From Pseudomonas solani (lineage in GTDB: Bacteria; Pseudomonadota; Gammaproteobacteria; Pseudomonadales; Pseudomonadaceae), in the NCBI RefSeq assembly GCF_026072635.1, contig NZ_AP023081.1:5142501-5206500 (forward strand): a DNA stretch of 64,000 bases. Reading direction: 5' to 3'. Below are positions 56,722 through 64,000 of the stretch, one piece after another. The notes under the pieces are model-generated. The model was given only the letters and a program-made list of their open reading frames with translations, searched no databases and was not told the DNA's origin. How positions within the stretch are numbered: position 1 is the first letter of the stretch; every line of letters starts with the position of its first letter. The position numbers were made by a program, and so were the translations under genes.

Positions 56722-58548
56722 ATGCATCCCCGCATTATCGAAGTAACCGAACGCCTTATCGCCCGCAGCCGCCCCACCCGCGAGCGCTACCTGGCGATGA
56801 TCCGCGAGGCCGCCAGCAAGGGCCCGCAGCGCGGCAAGCTGCAGTGCGCCAACTTCGCCCACGGCGTGGCCGGCTGCGGTGGCGAGGACAAGCAGCGCCT
56901 GCGCCTGATGGACGCCGCCAACGTCGCCATCGTGACCGCCTACAACGACATACTCTCCGCTCACCAGCCCTACGAGCACTACCCCGAGCGCATCAAGCAG
57001 GCGCTGCGGGAGATCGGCTCCGTGGGCCAGGTCGCCGGCGGGGTGCCGGCCATGTGCGACGGCGTCACCCAGGGTGAGCCGGGCATGGAGCTGGGCATCG
57101 CCAGCCGCGAAGTCATCGCCATGTCCACCGCCGTGGCGCTGTCGCACAACATGTTCGACGCGGCGGTGTTCCTCGGCATCTGCGACAAGATCGTCCCCGG
57201 CCTGATGATGGGCGCGCTGCGCTTCGGCCACCTGCCCACGCTGTTCATCCCCGCCGGGCCCATGCCCTCGGGGCTGTCGAACAAGGAAAAGGCCGACGTC
57301 CGCCAGCGCTACGCCGAAGGCAAGGCCACCCGCGACGAGCTGTTGGAGTCGGAGATGGCGGCCTACCACGCCCCCGGCACCTGCACCTTCTACGGCACCG
57401 CCAACACCAACCAGATGCTGATGGAGATGATGGGCCTGCACCTGCCCGGCGCCTCCTTCGTCAACCCCGGCACGCCGCTGCGCGACGCCCTCACCGAAGA
57501 GGCGGCGCGCCAGGTCACCCGGCTGACCCAGCAGGCCGGCGGCTTCATGCCCATCGGCGAGCTGATGGACGAACGCGTGCTGGTCAACTCCATCGTCGCC
57601 CTGCACGCCACCGGTGGCTCCACCAACCACACCCTGCACATGCCCGCCATCGCCCAGGCCGCCGGCATCCAGCTCACCTGGCAAGACATGGCCGACCTCT
57701 CCGAAGTGGTGCCGACCCTGGCCCACGTCTATCCGAACGGCAAGGCCGACATCAACCACTTCCACGCGGCGGGCGGCGTCGCCTTCCTGGTGCGCGAGCT
57801 GCTCGATGCCGGGTTGATGCACGAAGACGTCAACACAGTTGCCGGCCCGGGCCTGCGCCGTTACACCCAGGAGCCCTTCCTCGAAGACGGCCGCATCGCC
57901 TGGCGCGACGGCCCGGCGGCGAGCCTGGACGAAAACATCCTGCGCCCCGTCTCCAATCCGTTCTCGCCGGAAGGCGGGCTGCGGGTGATGGAGGGCAACC
58001 TCGGGCGCGGGGTGATGAAGGTGTCCGCCGTCGCGCCGCAGCACCAGGTGGTGGAGGCGCCAGCGCGGGTCTTCCATGACCAGCAGGCCCTCGCCGATGC
58101 CTTCGCTGCGGGCGAGCTGGAGCGCGACATGGTGGCGGTGATGCGCTTCCAGGGCCCGCGCTGCAACGGCATGCCCGAACTGCACAAGATGACTCCCTTC
58201 CTCGGTGTGCTGCAGGACCGCGGCTTCAAGGTGGCGCTGGTCACCGACGGGCGCATGTCCGGTGCCTCCGGCAAGATCCCGGCGGCCATTCATGTGTGCC
58301 CCGAGGCATACGACGGAGGTCCACTGGCGCGCGTGCGCGACGGTGACATCATCCGTGTCGATGGCCAGGCCGGAACCCTGCGGGTGCTGGTGGATGCCGA
58401 CGCGTTCGCCGCCCGCGAGCTCGCGCCGATCCAGCACAACGCCGAGATCGGCTGTGGCCGGGAGATGTTCGCCTTCATGCGCGCCGCGTTCAGCACGGCG
58501 GAGCAGGGGGCGAGCGCCTTTACATCCAGCCTGGAGAGCCTGAAGTGA
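56722..58548 (+). CDS. edd: 6-Phosphogluconate dehydratase
   Basis: Edd (608 residues) makes 2-keto-3-deoxy-6-phosphogluconate, the committed step of the Entner-Doudoroff pathway and the main route of sugar use in Pseudomonas. It belongs to the IlvD/Edd family with a 4Fe-4S cluster. Recognisable stretches are GVPAMCDGVTQGEPGMEL, SHNMFDAAVFLGICDKIVPG, GTCTFYGTANTNQMLMEMMG and GRMSGASGKIPAAIHV. GGAG precedes the ATG. glk overlaps its stop by a GTGA junction. A HexR site lies upstream. The aldolase gene eda is not in this window. Confidence 0.96.
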   Translation: MHPRIIEVTERLIARSRPTRERYLAMIREAASKGPQRGKLQCANFAHGVAGCGGEDKQRLRLMDAANVAIVTAYNDILSAHQPYEHYPERIKQALREIGSVGQVAGGVPAMCDGVTQGEPGMELGIASREVIAMSTAVALSHNMFDAAVFLGICDKIVPGLMMGALRFGHLPTLFIPAGPMPSGLSNKEKADVRQRYAEGKATRDELLESEMAAYHAPGTCTFYGTANTNQMLMEMMGLHLPGASFVNPGTPLRDALTEEAARQVTRLTQQAGGFMPIGELMDERVLVNSIVALHATGGSTNHTLHMPAIAQAAGIQLTWQDMADLSEVVPTLAHVYPNGKADINHFHAAGGVAFLVRELLDAGLMHEDVNTVAGPGLRRYTQEPFLEDGRIAWRDGPAASLDENILRPVSNPFSPEGGLRVMEGNLGRGVMKVSAVAPQHQVVEAPARVFHDQQALADAFAAGELERDMVAVMRFQGPRCNGMPELHKMTPFLGVLQDRGFKVALVTDGRMSGASGKIPAAIHVCPEAYDGGPLARVRDGDIIRVDGQAGTLRVLVDADAFAARELAPIQHNAEIGCGREMFAFMRAAFSTAEQGASAFTSSLESLK

Positions 58549-59504
58549 CCTTGGCGCTGGTCGGCGATATCGGAGGTACCAACGCACGTTTCGCCCTGTG
58601 GCGTGACGAGCGGCTGGAGTCGGTCAAGGTCCTGGCGACGGTGGATTTCGCCACCCCGGAACTGGCCATCGAACACTACCTGGCGGGCCTCGGCCTGGCG
58701 CCGGGTGCCATCGCCGCCGTCTGCCTGGCCTGCGCCGGGCCGGTGGGGGGCGAGGATTTCCGCTTCACCAACAACCACTGGCGCCTCAATCGCCGCAGCT
58801 TCTGCGCAACGCTCAAGGTCGAGCGGCTGCTGCTGATCAACGACTTCTCCGCCATGGCCCTGGGCATGACCCGCCTGCAGCCCGGCGAGCGCATGACCAT
58901 CTGCGCGGGCGAGGCCGATGCCGAGCGCCCGGCCGTGGTCATCGGTGCCGGCACCGGGCTCGGCGTCGGCACCCTGCTACCCCTGGGCGAAGGGCGCTGG
59001 GCGGCGTTGCCAGGGGAGGGCGGCCATGTCGACCTGCCCATCGGCAGTGCCCGCGAGGCCGAACTGTGGCGCCACCTGCACGAGCGCCAGGGCCATGTCA
59101 GTGCCGAGAACATCCTCAGTGGCGGTGGCCTGTTGCAGCTCTACCGCGCCAGCTGCGCCCTCGATGGCGTCGAGCCGCACCTGGACAGCCCTGCAGCCAT
59201 CACCACGGCGGCCCTGGCCGGGGATAGCGAGGCGAGGGCGGTGCTGGAGCAGTTCTGCGTCTGGCTCGGCCGCGTCGCGGGCAACAACGTGCTGACCCTC
59301 GGCGCCCGAGGCGGGGTCTATGTGGTCGGTGGCGTGGTGCCGCGCTTCGCCGAGTTCTTCAAGGCCAGTGGCTTCGCCGCTGCCTTCGCCAGCAAGGGCT
59401 GCATGAGCGACTACTTCAGCGGCGTGCCGGTGTGGCTGGTGACCGCCGAATACCCGGGCCTGGAAGGCGCGGGCGTGGCCTTGCAGCAAGCGTTGCAGCC
59501 CTGA
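58545..59504 (+). CDS. glk: Glucokinase
   Basis: The 319-residue enzyme phosphorylates glucose with ATP. The ATP motif GDIGGTNARFALW is at the N-terminus, the sugar site LLINDFSAMALG in the middle, and GAGTGLGVGTLLPLG follows, as in the bacterial Glk group. It starts with GTG, which overlaps the edd stop, so it is translated with edd. It ends before a 190-bp region with a repeat and the gltR ribosome site. Confidence 0.95.
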   Translation: MTLALVGDIGGTNARFALWRDERLESVKVLATVDFATPELAIEHYLAGLGLAPGAIAAVCLACAGPVGGEDFRFTNNHWRLNRRSFCATLKVERLLLINDFSAMALGMTRLQPGERMTICAGEADAERPAVVIGAGTGLGVGTLLPLGEGRWAALPGEGGHVDLPIGSAREAELWRHLHERQGHVSAENILSGGGLLQLYRASCALDGVEPHLDSPAAITTAALAGDSEARAVLEQFCVWLGRVAGNNVLTLGARGGVYVVGGVVPRFAEFFKASGFAAAFASKGCMSDYFSGVPVWLVTAEYPGLEGAGVALQQALQP

Positions 59505-59556
59505 GGCGCAAATACGGGAAACGGACGCATTGCACGTTCCCGGCACGGCGCCTGAT

Positions 59557-59640
59557 GTAGGGTGGACCACGCTTCACCGGTCCACCGATGGTTATGCACC
59601 GACGCCGACAGGTGGATGAAAAGAGCGTCATCCACCCTAC
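59557..59640. repeat. Two-hairpin intergenic inverted-repeat element
   Basis: GTAGGGTGGA (59557-59566) and TCCACCCTAC (59631-59640) are perfect 10-bp inverted termini. Inside them lie two smaller hairpins: GTGGACC/GGTCCAC (59562-59568 and 59579-59585) and GGTGGATGA/TCATCCACC (59611-59619 and 59628-59636). GTAGGGTGGA/TCCACCCTAC units of this kind occur as dispersed intergenic repeats in many proteobacteria. It may also work as an attenuator or mRNA-stability element between glk and gltR. Confidence 0.7.
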
Positions 59641-59674
59641 GCCAACGCCCTGCATCCAAATGGACATGACCCAT

Positions 59675-59682
59675 AACAACAA
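59675..59682 (+). promoter_or_regulatory. Hfq/Crc catabolite-repression motif before gltR
   Basis: AACAACAA fits AANAANAA and abuts the AAGGAAGG ribosome site of gltR, where Hfq-Crc binding would block translation when preferred carbon sources are present. The preceding CCCATAACAACAA is identical to the sequence before the phyH-like gene (62850). Confidence 0.6.
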
Positions 59683-59694
59683 AGGAAGGCCCAC

Positions 59695-60426
59695 GTGAGC
59701 CAAGCCGGTAAAACCATCCTCCTGGTCGATGACGACGAGGAAATCCGCGACCTGCTGCACACCTACCTGAGCCGCGCCGGCTTCCAGGTGCGCACCGTGG
59801 GCGACGGCGCCGCCTTCCGCCAGGCCATGGGCGAGGTGGCTGCCGACCTGGTCATCCTCGACGTGATGCTGCCCGACGAAGACGGCTTCAGCCTGTGCCG
59901 CTGGGTGCGCCAGCACCAGCGCCTGGCCCAGGTGCCGATCATCATGCTCACCGCCAGCTCCGACGAAGCCGATCGGGTGATCGGTCTCGAACTGGGCGCC
60001 GACGACTACATCGGCAAGCCCTTCAGCCCCCGTGAACTGCAGGCGCGCATCAAGGCGCTGCTGCGCCGCGTCGGCTTCGCCCAGGAACGGGGTGCCGGCG
60101 AGGCCCAGGTATTGGCCTTCGATGAGTGGCGGCTGGACATGGTCAGCCACCGCCTGTTCCACATCGACGGCGAGGAGGTGATCCTCTCCGGCGCCGACTT
60201 CGCCTTGCTCAAGCTGTTCCTCGACCGCCCGCAGCAGATCCTCGACCGCGACACCATCGCCAACGCCACCCGTGGCCGCGAGGTGATGCCCCTGGAACGC
60301 ATCGTCGACATGGCCGTGAGCCGCTTGCGCCAGCGCCTGCGGGACACTGGCAAGGCGCCGCGGCTGATCCGCACCGTGCGCGGCTCGGGCTACCTGCTGG
60401 CGGCCCAGGTCTCACCCCATGCCTAA
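59695..60426 (+). CDS. gltR: Response regulator GltR
   Basis: The 243-residue OmpR-type regulator has an N-terminal receiver with Asp56 as phosphoacceptor (LVILDVMLPDEDG) and acidic residues VDDDEE. The C-terminal winged helix has LSGADFALLKLFLDRPQQIL and RIVDMAVSRLRQRLRD. In P. aeruginosa and P. putida GltR with its kinase GtrS controls glucose transport and is linked to gluconate and 2-ketogluconate. It starts with GTG after an AAGGAAGG site. gtrS overlaps its stop by 8 bp. Confidence 0.93.
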   Translation: MSQAGKTILLVDDDEEIRDLLHTYLSRAGFQVRTVGDGAAFRQAMGEVAADLVILDVMLPDEDGFSLCRWVRQHQRLAQVPIIMLTASSDEADRVIGLELGADDYIGKPFSPRELQARIKALLRRVGFAQERGAGEAQVLAFDEWRLDMVSHRLFHIDGEEVILSGADFALLKLFLDRPQQILDRDTIANATRGREVMPLERIVDMAVSRLRQRLRDTGKAPRLIRTVRGSGYLLAAQVSPHA

Positions 60427-61861
60427 GCGCCGCTGGAACCCCATGCCGCGCTCGCTGCTCGGGCGCATGCTGTTCCTCACCTTGCTGGTGGTGCTGATGG
60501 CCCAGGCGCTGTCCAGCGTCATCTGGGTCTCGCAGCTGCGCGCCAGCCAGATGGAAGGCCTGCTCACCAGCGCGCGTAGCCTGGCCCACTCCATGGCCGC
60601 CAGCGTCGCCTACTTCCGCTCGCTGCCCCTGGGTTACCGGCCGCTGGTGCTGGACCAGCTGCGCAGCATGGGCGGCACGCGCTTCTTCGTCTCCCTCAAC
60701 GACAAACCGCTGGACATGCAGGTGCTGCCCGCCACGCCGCGCAAGGCCGCGGTGCTCGACGTGGTCGACGACGTGCTGCGCGAGCGCCTGGGCAAGCAGG
60801 TGGACCTCTCGGTGCAGTTCGTCAGCCCGGACGACCTGCGCATCTTCAACGGCGAGCTCAAGCTCGACGAGCTGCCGCGCTCCTGGGCCCACTACGCCCT
60901 GAGCCTGGAGCCGCTCAACCCGCCGGTGCTGGTGACGCAGATCCAGATCGCCCCCAATGAATGGCTCTACCTCGCCTCGCTGATGCCGGCACCTTACGTC
61001 AGCCTCGAAGACCAGGGCCTGCCGGCGCAGCAGCTGTGGTTCATCATCCTCACCAGCAGCTTCCTGCTGCTGTTCATCGGCCTGCTGGTGCACTGGCAGA
61101 GCCGACCGCTCAAGCGCCTGGCGGCGGCGGCGCGGGACATGTCCCTGGGCGCCACCGTGGAGCCGCTGGCGGAGGCGGGCGGCAGCGAGGTGGTGGAGGT
61201 GAGCCGCGCCTTCAACAGCATGCGCGAGCGCATCAGCCGCTACCTCAGCGAGCGCAGCCAGCTGTTCAGCGCCATCTCCCACGACCTGCGCACCCCCATC
61301 ACCCGCCTGCGCCTGCGTGTCGAACTGCTGGAGGACGAAGCCCTGCAAGCCAAGTTCGGCCGCGACCTCGACGACCTGGAACTGCTGGTCAAGGGTGCGC
61401 TGCAATGTGTGAAGGACACCGACATCCACGAGAACATCGAGCCGGTGGACCTCAACCACCTGCTGCACTGCCTGGTGGACCCCTACCTGGGCAATGGCCG
61501 CGTCACCCTGGAAGGCACCGCGCGCCGGCCTTTCCCGGGCAAGCCCCTGGCGTTGCGGCGCTGCATCGGCAACCTGGTGGACAACGCCCTCAAGTACGGC
61601 CAGCGCGCCCACCTGCACATCGAGGACGGCCGCGACGCCTTCGTGCTGCACGTGGATGACGAAGGCCCCGGTGTGCCCGAGCAGCGCCTGGAGCAGGTCT
61701 TCGAGCCGCACTTCCGTCTCTCCGGCCAGCAGCAGGGCTACGGGCTGGGCCTGGGCATCGCCCGCAACATCGCCCATAGCCATGGCGGCGAGGTCAGCCT
61801 GCGCAACCTGCGCGAGGGCGGGCTGCGGGTGACCCTGGAGCTGCCCCGCGTCGCCGACTGA
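60419..61861 (+). CDS. gtrS: Sensor histidine kinase GtrS
   Basis: The 480-residue kinase has two membrane helices (about 12-32 and 205-228) that enclose a periplasmic sensor domain of about 170 residues. HAMP, the phosphoacceptor His288 (FSAISHDLRTPITRLRL) and an HATPase domain follow, with CIGNLVDNALKYG (N box) and GYGLGLGIARNIAHSHGG (G boxes). GtrS binds 2-ketogluconate and related acids in P. aeruginosa. It overlaps gltR, so the two are made together. Confidence 0.93.
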   Translation: MPKRRWNPMPRSLLGRMLFLTLLVVLMAQALSSVIWVSQLRASQMEGLLTSARSLAHSMAASVAYFRSLPLGYRPLVLDQLRSMGGTRFFVSLNDKPLDMQVLPATPRKAAVLDVVDDVLRERLGKQVDLSVQFVSPDDLRIFNGELKLDELPRSWAHYALSLEPLNPPVLVTQIQIAPNEWLYLASLMPAPYVSLEDQGLPAQQLWFIILTSSFLLLFIGLLVHWQSRPLKRLAAAARDMSLGATVEPLAEAGGSEVVEVSRAFNSMRERISRYLSERSQLFSAISHDLRTPITRLRLRVELLEDEALQAKFGRDLDDLELLVKGALQCVKDTDIHENIEPVDLNHLLHCLVDPYLGNGRVTLEGTARRPFPGKPLALRRCIGNLVDNALKYGQRAHLHIEDGRDAFVLHVDDEGPGVPEQRLEQVFEPHFRLSGQQQGYGLGLGIARNIAHSHGGEVSLRNLREGGLRVTLELPRVAD

Positions 61862-61881
61862 GCACCGCTCGCCACTGCGCA

Positions 61882-62835
61882 TCAGGGCCAGGGCTCCAGC
61901 CCCAGCAGGCGGCGCCCGTGTTCGCTGAGCTCGGCACGGGCGAAGTGGCGGCGTTCGTACTCCCTCGGGTCGCCGGGGAAGGGGTCGCCCAGCGGGTGGG
62001 TCTGCTCCGCCCAGGTGCGGATGCGCGCCTGGCGCAGGGCCTCGTTGTCGAAATCCGCCGGAAACATCGAGATGTATTGCGCCAGGCGCACGCGATCCTC
62101 CGAGCGGTTGGGGCGCACGCCGTGGGCCAGCAGGCTGTTGAAGATCAACAGGTCGCCCTTGTCGAGGCGGATGTTTTCGATGGCGTGCGTGCCGATATCC
62201 GGCTTGAAGGGGTTGGCGCCTTCGGGCTGGCGCGACCACCACTGCTCGATCGCTTCGAAGATGCCGGGCACGCACTGGAAGCCACCGACCTCGTCGTCCT
62301 GCGGCGCCAGGGACAGCACGCCCTGGGCGGCGATGGGCAGCGGCCGTTGCGACACATCGACGTCGAAGTGGATGAAGCCGTCCTTCTTCCCGGCCGCGCG
62401 GGCCGCCTTGTTCGGTGGGTTGAGGTTGGCGCGGTCGATGGCCACCCACAGGTCCTCGCGGTCCCAGATGTCGACGAAGGCGTCGTAGATGCGCCGGTTC
62501 TGCCGGGTGTCCCACAGGCTCTGGTGGTTGTAGACCTCCACCATTCCGGTGTTGTTGAGCTCGGTCATGCGGTGTTCGCGCAGTTGCGGGCGATACCAGG
62601 TGCTCGGGTCGTGCGGGTCCATCTCCTGGAAGCGCCAGAGCATCGCCACCACCGCGTCGGCCTCGGCGGCACTGACCGCGTTGCGCACGATCACATAGCC
62701 CTTGCGGGTCCAGTGCTGCCAGTCGGCCTCGCTCAGCACCCGCAGCGGGCGCCGCTTGTCGATGGCGTGCAGTGGGGTGGTGGCGCTCCCCGCGCCAGGG
62801 TGGTTGCCGTGCCCGTCGGTGTAGAGGGTCGCCAT
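61882..62835 (-). CDS. Phytanoyl-CoA dioxygenase family oxygenase
   Basis: The 317-residue protein belongs to the PhyH group of Fe(II)/2-oxoglutarate oxygenases. The iron HxD motif is visible in FIHFDVDVSQRP, and the distal His and the 2-oxoglutarate Arg in LLAHGVRPNRSEDRVRLAQY. An N-terminal helix opens the domain (GYVIVRNAVSAAEADAVV). The native substrate is unknown, possibly a small secondary metabolite or amino-acid derivative. It is divergent from an AraC regulator (137 bp), which very likely controls it, and carries an Hfq/Crc motif before its ribosome site (AGGAG). Confidence 0.85.
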   Translation of the reverse strand: MATLYTDGHGNHPGAGSATTPLHAIDKRRPLRVLSEADWQHWTRKGYVIVRNAVSAAEADAVVAMLWRFQEMDPHDPSTWYRPQLREHRMTELNNTGMVEVYNHQSLWDTRQNRRIYDAFVDIWDREDLWVAIDRANLNPPNKAARAAGKKDGFIHFDVDVSQRPLPIAAQGVLSLAPQDDEVGGFQCVPGIFEAIEQWWSRQPEGANPFKPDIGTHAIENIRLDKGDLLIFNSLLAHGVRPNRSEDRVRLAQYISMFPADFDNEALRQARIRTWAEQTHPLGDPFPGDPREYERRHFARAELSEHGRRLLGLEPWP

Positions 62836-62849
62836 GTCGTTCTCCTGCG

Positions 62850-62857
62850 TTGTTGTT
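62850..62857 (-). promoter_or_regulatory. Hfq/Crc catabolite-repression motif before the phyH-like gene
   Basis: On the minus strand AACAACAA lies 14 bases before the ATG, just upstream of the AGGAG ribosome site. Its context CCCATAACAACAA is the same as that before gltR. Confidence 0.55.
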
Positions 62858-62971
62858 ATGGGAACGCTTCGCAGGCTATCCAGCGGGGCGCGGCGCCGAT
62901 GCCGCGGTTAGAGGTGGAAACCGATACTTTTATGGCGTGAGTGCGTTCACCGGTTGCGCTATCGTGCCGGC

Positions 62972-63868
62972 ATGCGTGCATTCCTCGAAACCATCACTCC
63001 CGACGACGGGGCCTCCTGGGCACTGCTGAACCGGCGCCTGGAGGAGGGCATCCCCTTCGAGTGGCACCACCACCCGGAGTACGAGCTGACCCTCACCCTC
63101 AACAGCCGTGGCCATCGCTACATCGGTGACGACATCGAGCCCTACGACGATGGCGACCTGGTGCTGGTCGGCCCCGGGTTGCCCCACAGCTGGTGCTCCC
63201 GCGAGCGGATCGACGCCGGGTCGCCCCATGTGGCGCTGGTCATCTGGTTCCACCGTGACTGGGCCAATGGCCTGCTGGCCATGTTCCCCGAGCTGCGCGA
63301 CATCGGCGTGCTGCTGGCGGGTGCGGAGCAGGGGTTGAGTTTCGGTGCGGCGACCCGCGCCGGCGTGCGCCCGCTGATCGAAGCGATGCGGGGGGCGGAG
63401 CCGGGCCGGCGCCTGATGCTGTTGCTGGACGTCCTGTTGCAACTCTGTCGCGACCCGGATGTGCTGCACCTCGCCAACGCACCGGCCACGCCTGCCGCCA
63501 TGCCCACGGCCGACCCGCGCATCCAGCGGGTGCTGGACCGGCTGCACCAGGGCTTTGCCGAGCCGCTTTCCATCCCCGAGTTGGCCGAACTCGCCTGCGT
63601 CAGCGTCTCGGCTTTCCATCGGATGTTTCGCCGCCACACGCGGATGACCGCCGTGCAATACGTCACGCGGTTGCGCATCGGTCGCGCCTGTTCGCTGCTG
63701 ATCGCTACCGACCTGGCCGTGGTACGCATCGCCGAGCAGGTGGGCTATGCCAACCTCTCGCTGTTCAACCGCCAGTTCCTCGCGCTCAAGGCCAGCACCC
63801 CGAGGGACTTCCGCCGCCTGCACCGCAAGGCGCCGAACCCGCCCCGGGTGGTGTCGGCGATGGGTTGA
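62972..63868 (+). CDS. AraC-family regulator with cupin sensor domain
   Basis: The 298-residue protein has an N-terminal cupin (about 15-90: EWHHHPEYELTLTLNSRGH, then YDDGDLVLVGPGLPHSW). The C-terminal AraC DNA-binding domain (about 185-290) shows SIPELAELACVSVSAFHRMF and IAEQVGYANLSLFNRQFLAL. The cupin usually binds a small ligand. It is divergent from the PhyH-like oxygenase gene and is its likely regulator. The ATG at 62972 is chosen over a TTG at 62954. Confidence 0.9.
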   Translation: MRAFLETITPDDGASWALLNRRLEEGIPFEWHHHPEYELTLTLNSRGHRYIGDDIEPYDDGDLVLVGPGLPHSWCSRERIDAGSPHVALVIWFHRDWANGLLAMFPELRDIGVLLAGAEQGLSFGAATRAGVRPLIEAMRGAEPGRRLMLLLDVLLQLCRDPDVLHLANAPATPAAMPTADPRIQRVLDRLHQGFAEPLSIPELAELACVSVSAFHRMFRRHTRMTAVQYVTRLRIGRACSLLIATDLAVVRIAEQVGYANLSLFNRQFLALKASTPRDFRRLHRKAPNPPRVVSAMG

Positions 63869-64000
63869 ACCAACCGAGGCAGTTTCCGTTCTGTGTAACC
63901 GAGCTGTGACCTTCGGGCATCCCTTTGTTACCCGGCGTTCCGACCATCCTGTTTAGACTCCTGGCATGCGCAAGCACCGACTTGCACAGCCATAAAAACA
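63869..64000 (+). promoter_or_regulatory. Intergenic region at the window end, promoter of the next gene
   Basis: These 132 bp follow the AraC gene and hold no reading frame. They include CTGTTTAGACTC, near which a promoter may lie. The last bases CATAAAAACA look like the start of an A-rich Hfq/Crc-type motif before the ribosome site of a gene beyond the edge. In P. aeruginosa the glucose transporter operon (gltB) follows gtrS-gltR, so that gene is a candidate, but it cannot be seen. Confidence 0.35.

Overview
The window is a high-GC stretch of a gamma-proteobacterial chromosome that is almost certainly Pseudomonas, close in gene order to the P. aeruginosa lineage. The evidence is the sequence of neighbourhoods: nuoA-B-CD-E-F, aceA, purB-hflD-mnmA-nudJ, icd/cspD/clpS-clpA/infA/bpt/aat/trxB, ftsK-lolA-rarA-crcB-serS-cysG, tusDCBE-yccA-tRNA-Ser, gacA-uvrC-pgsA-tRNA Gly/Cys/Leu, ugd-galU-gor, and edd-glk-gltR-gtrS. 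Most of the window is core housekeeping DNA. No phage, insertion sequence or CRISPR array is visible.

Layout. Bases 1-3644 hold the start of the complex I operon on the minus strand (nuoF is cut by the window edge). Bases 3645-9626 hold a Fur-box-containing intergenic region, a secreted pectinacetylesterase-family hydrolase, a PlcR/lipase-chaperone-like protein, a DUF4442 thioesterase-like protein, a Tat-exported PhoX phosphatase and an L,D-transpeptidase-like protein. Bases 9711-18676 hold aceA and a minus-strand run of small coupled genes: a secretin-N protein, a DUF7931-type protein, a GNAT, RoxA, PurB, HflD, MnmA and NudJ. Bases 18677-26288 hold icd and the N-degron protein degradation set (clpS, clpA, bpt, aat) with cspD, infA and trxB. 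Bases 26511-34091 are plus-strand ftsK to cysG. Bases 34079-38528 hold yqjG, ybiB, the tus/dsr sulfur relay, yccA and tRNA-Ser(UGA).

The block from tRNA-Ser to gacA (38.5-43.6 kb) is more accessory in character. It holds an unknown protein with a winged-helix-like C-terminus, an orphan polyamine-type periplasmic binding protein, a LysR regulator, an alpha-hydroxy-acid oxidase and a decayed alpha/beta-hydrolase fragment. Then come gacA-uvrC-pgsA, three tRNAs and a second small accessory patch (47.3-48.8 kb) with an unrecognised 103-aa protein and a divergent CsrA/RsmA paralogue. Bases 48.9-56.4 kb hold envelope sugar-nucleotide genes, redox genes and small exported proteins. Bases 56.6-64 kb hold the Entner-Doudoroff genes edd-glk, their two-component system gltR-gtrS, and a divergent phytanoyl-CoA dioxygenase/AraC pair.

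Regulatory threads. A perfect HexR-type palindrome lies before edd. Two 15-bp TGTAG-N5-CTACA palindromes lie before icd, with a related split repeat before aceA. A near-consensus Fur box lies between nuoA and the pectinacetylesterase gene. AANAANAA (Hfq/Crc-type) motifs lie just before three start codons. Together they suggest that much of the window's central-carbon metabolism is wired into Pseudomonas carbon-source control. The observations most worth following are the divergent CsrA paralogue 3.7 kb from gacA, the icd/aceA palindromes, the Fur box, the metal-ligand-poor PCuAC-like protein and the unknown gene after tRNA-Ser. I did not find a convincing multi-gene undescribed system. Functions given by family name are from recognition of sequence motifs and were not checked by any search.
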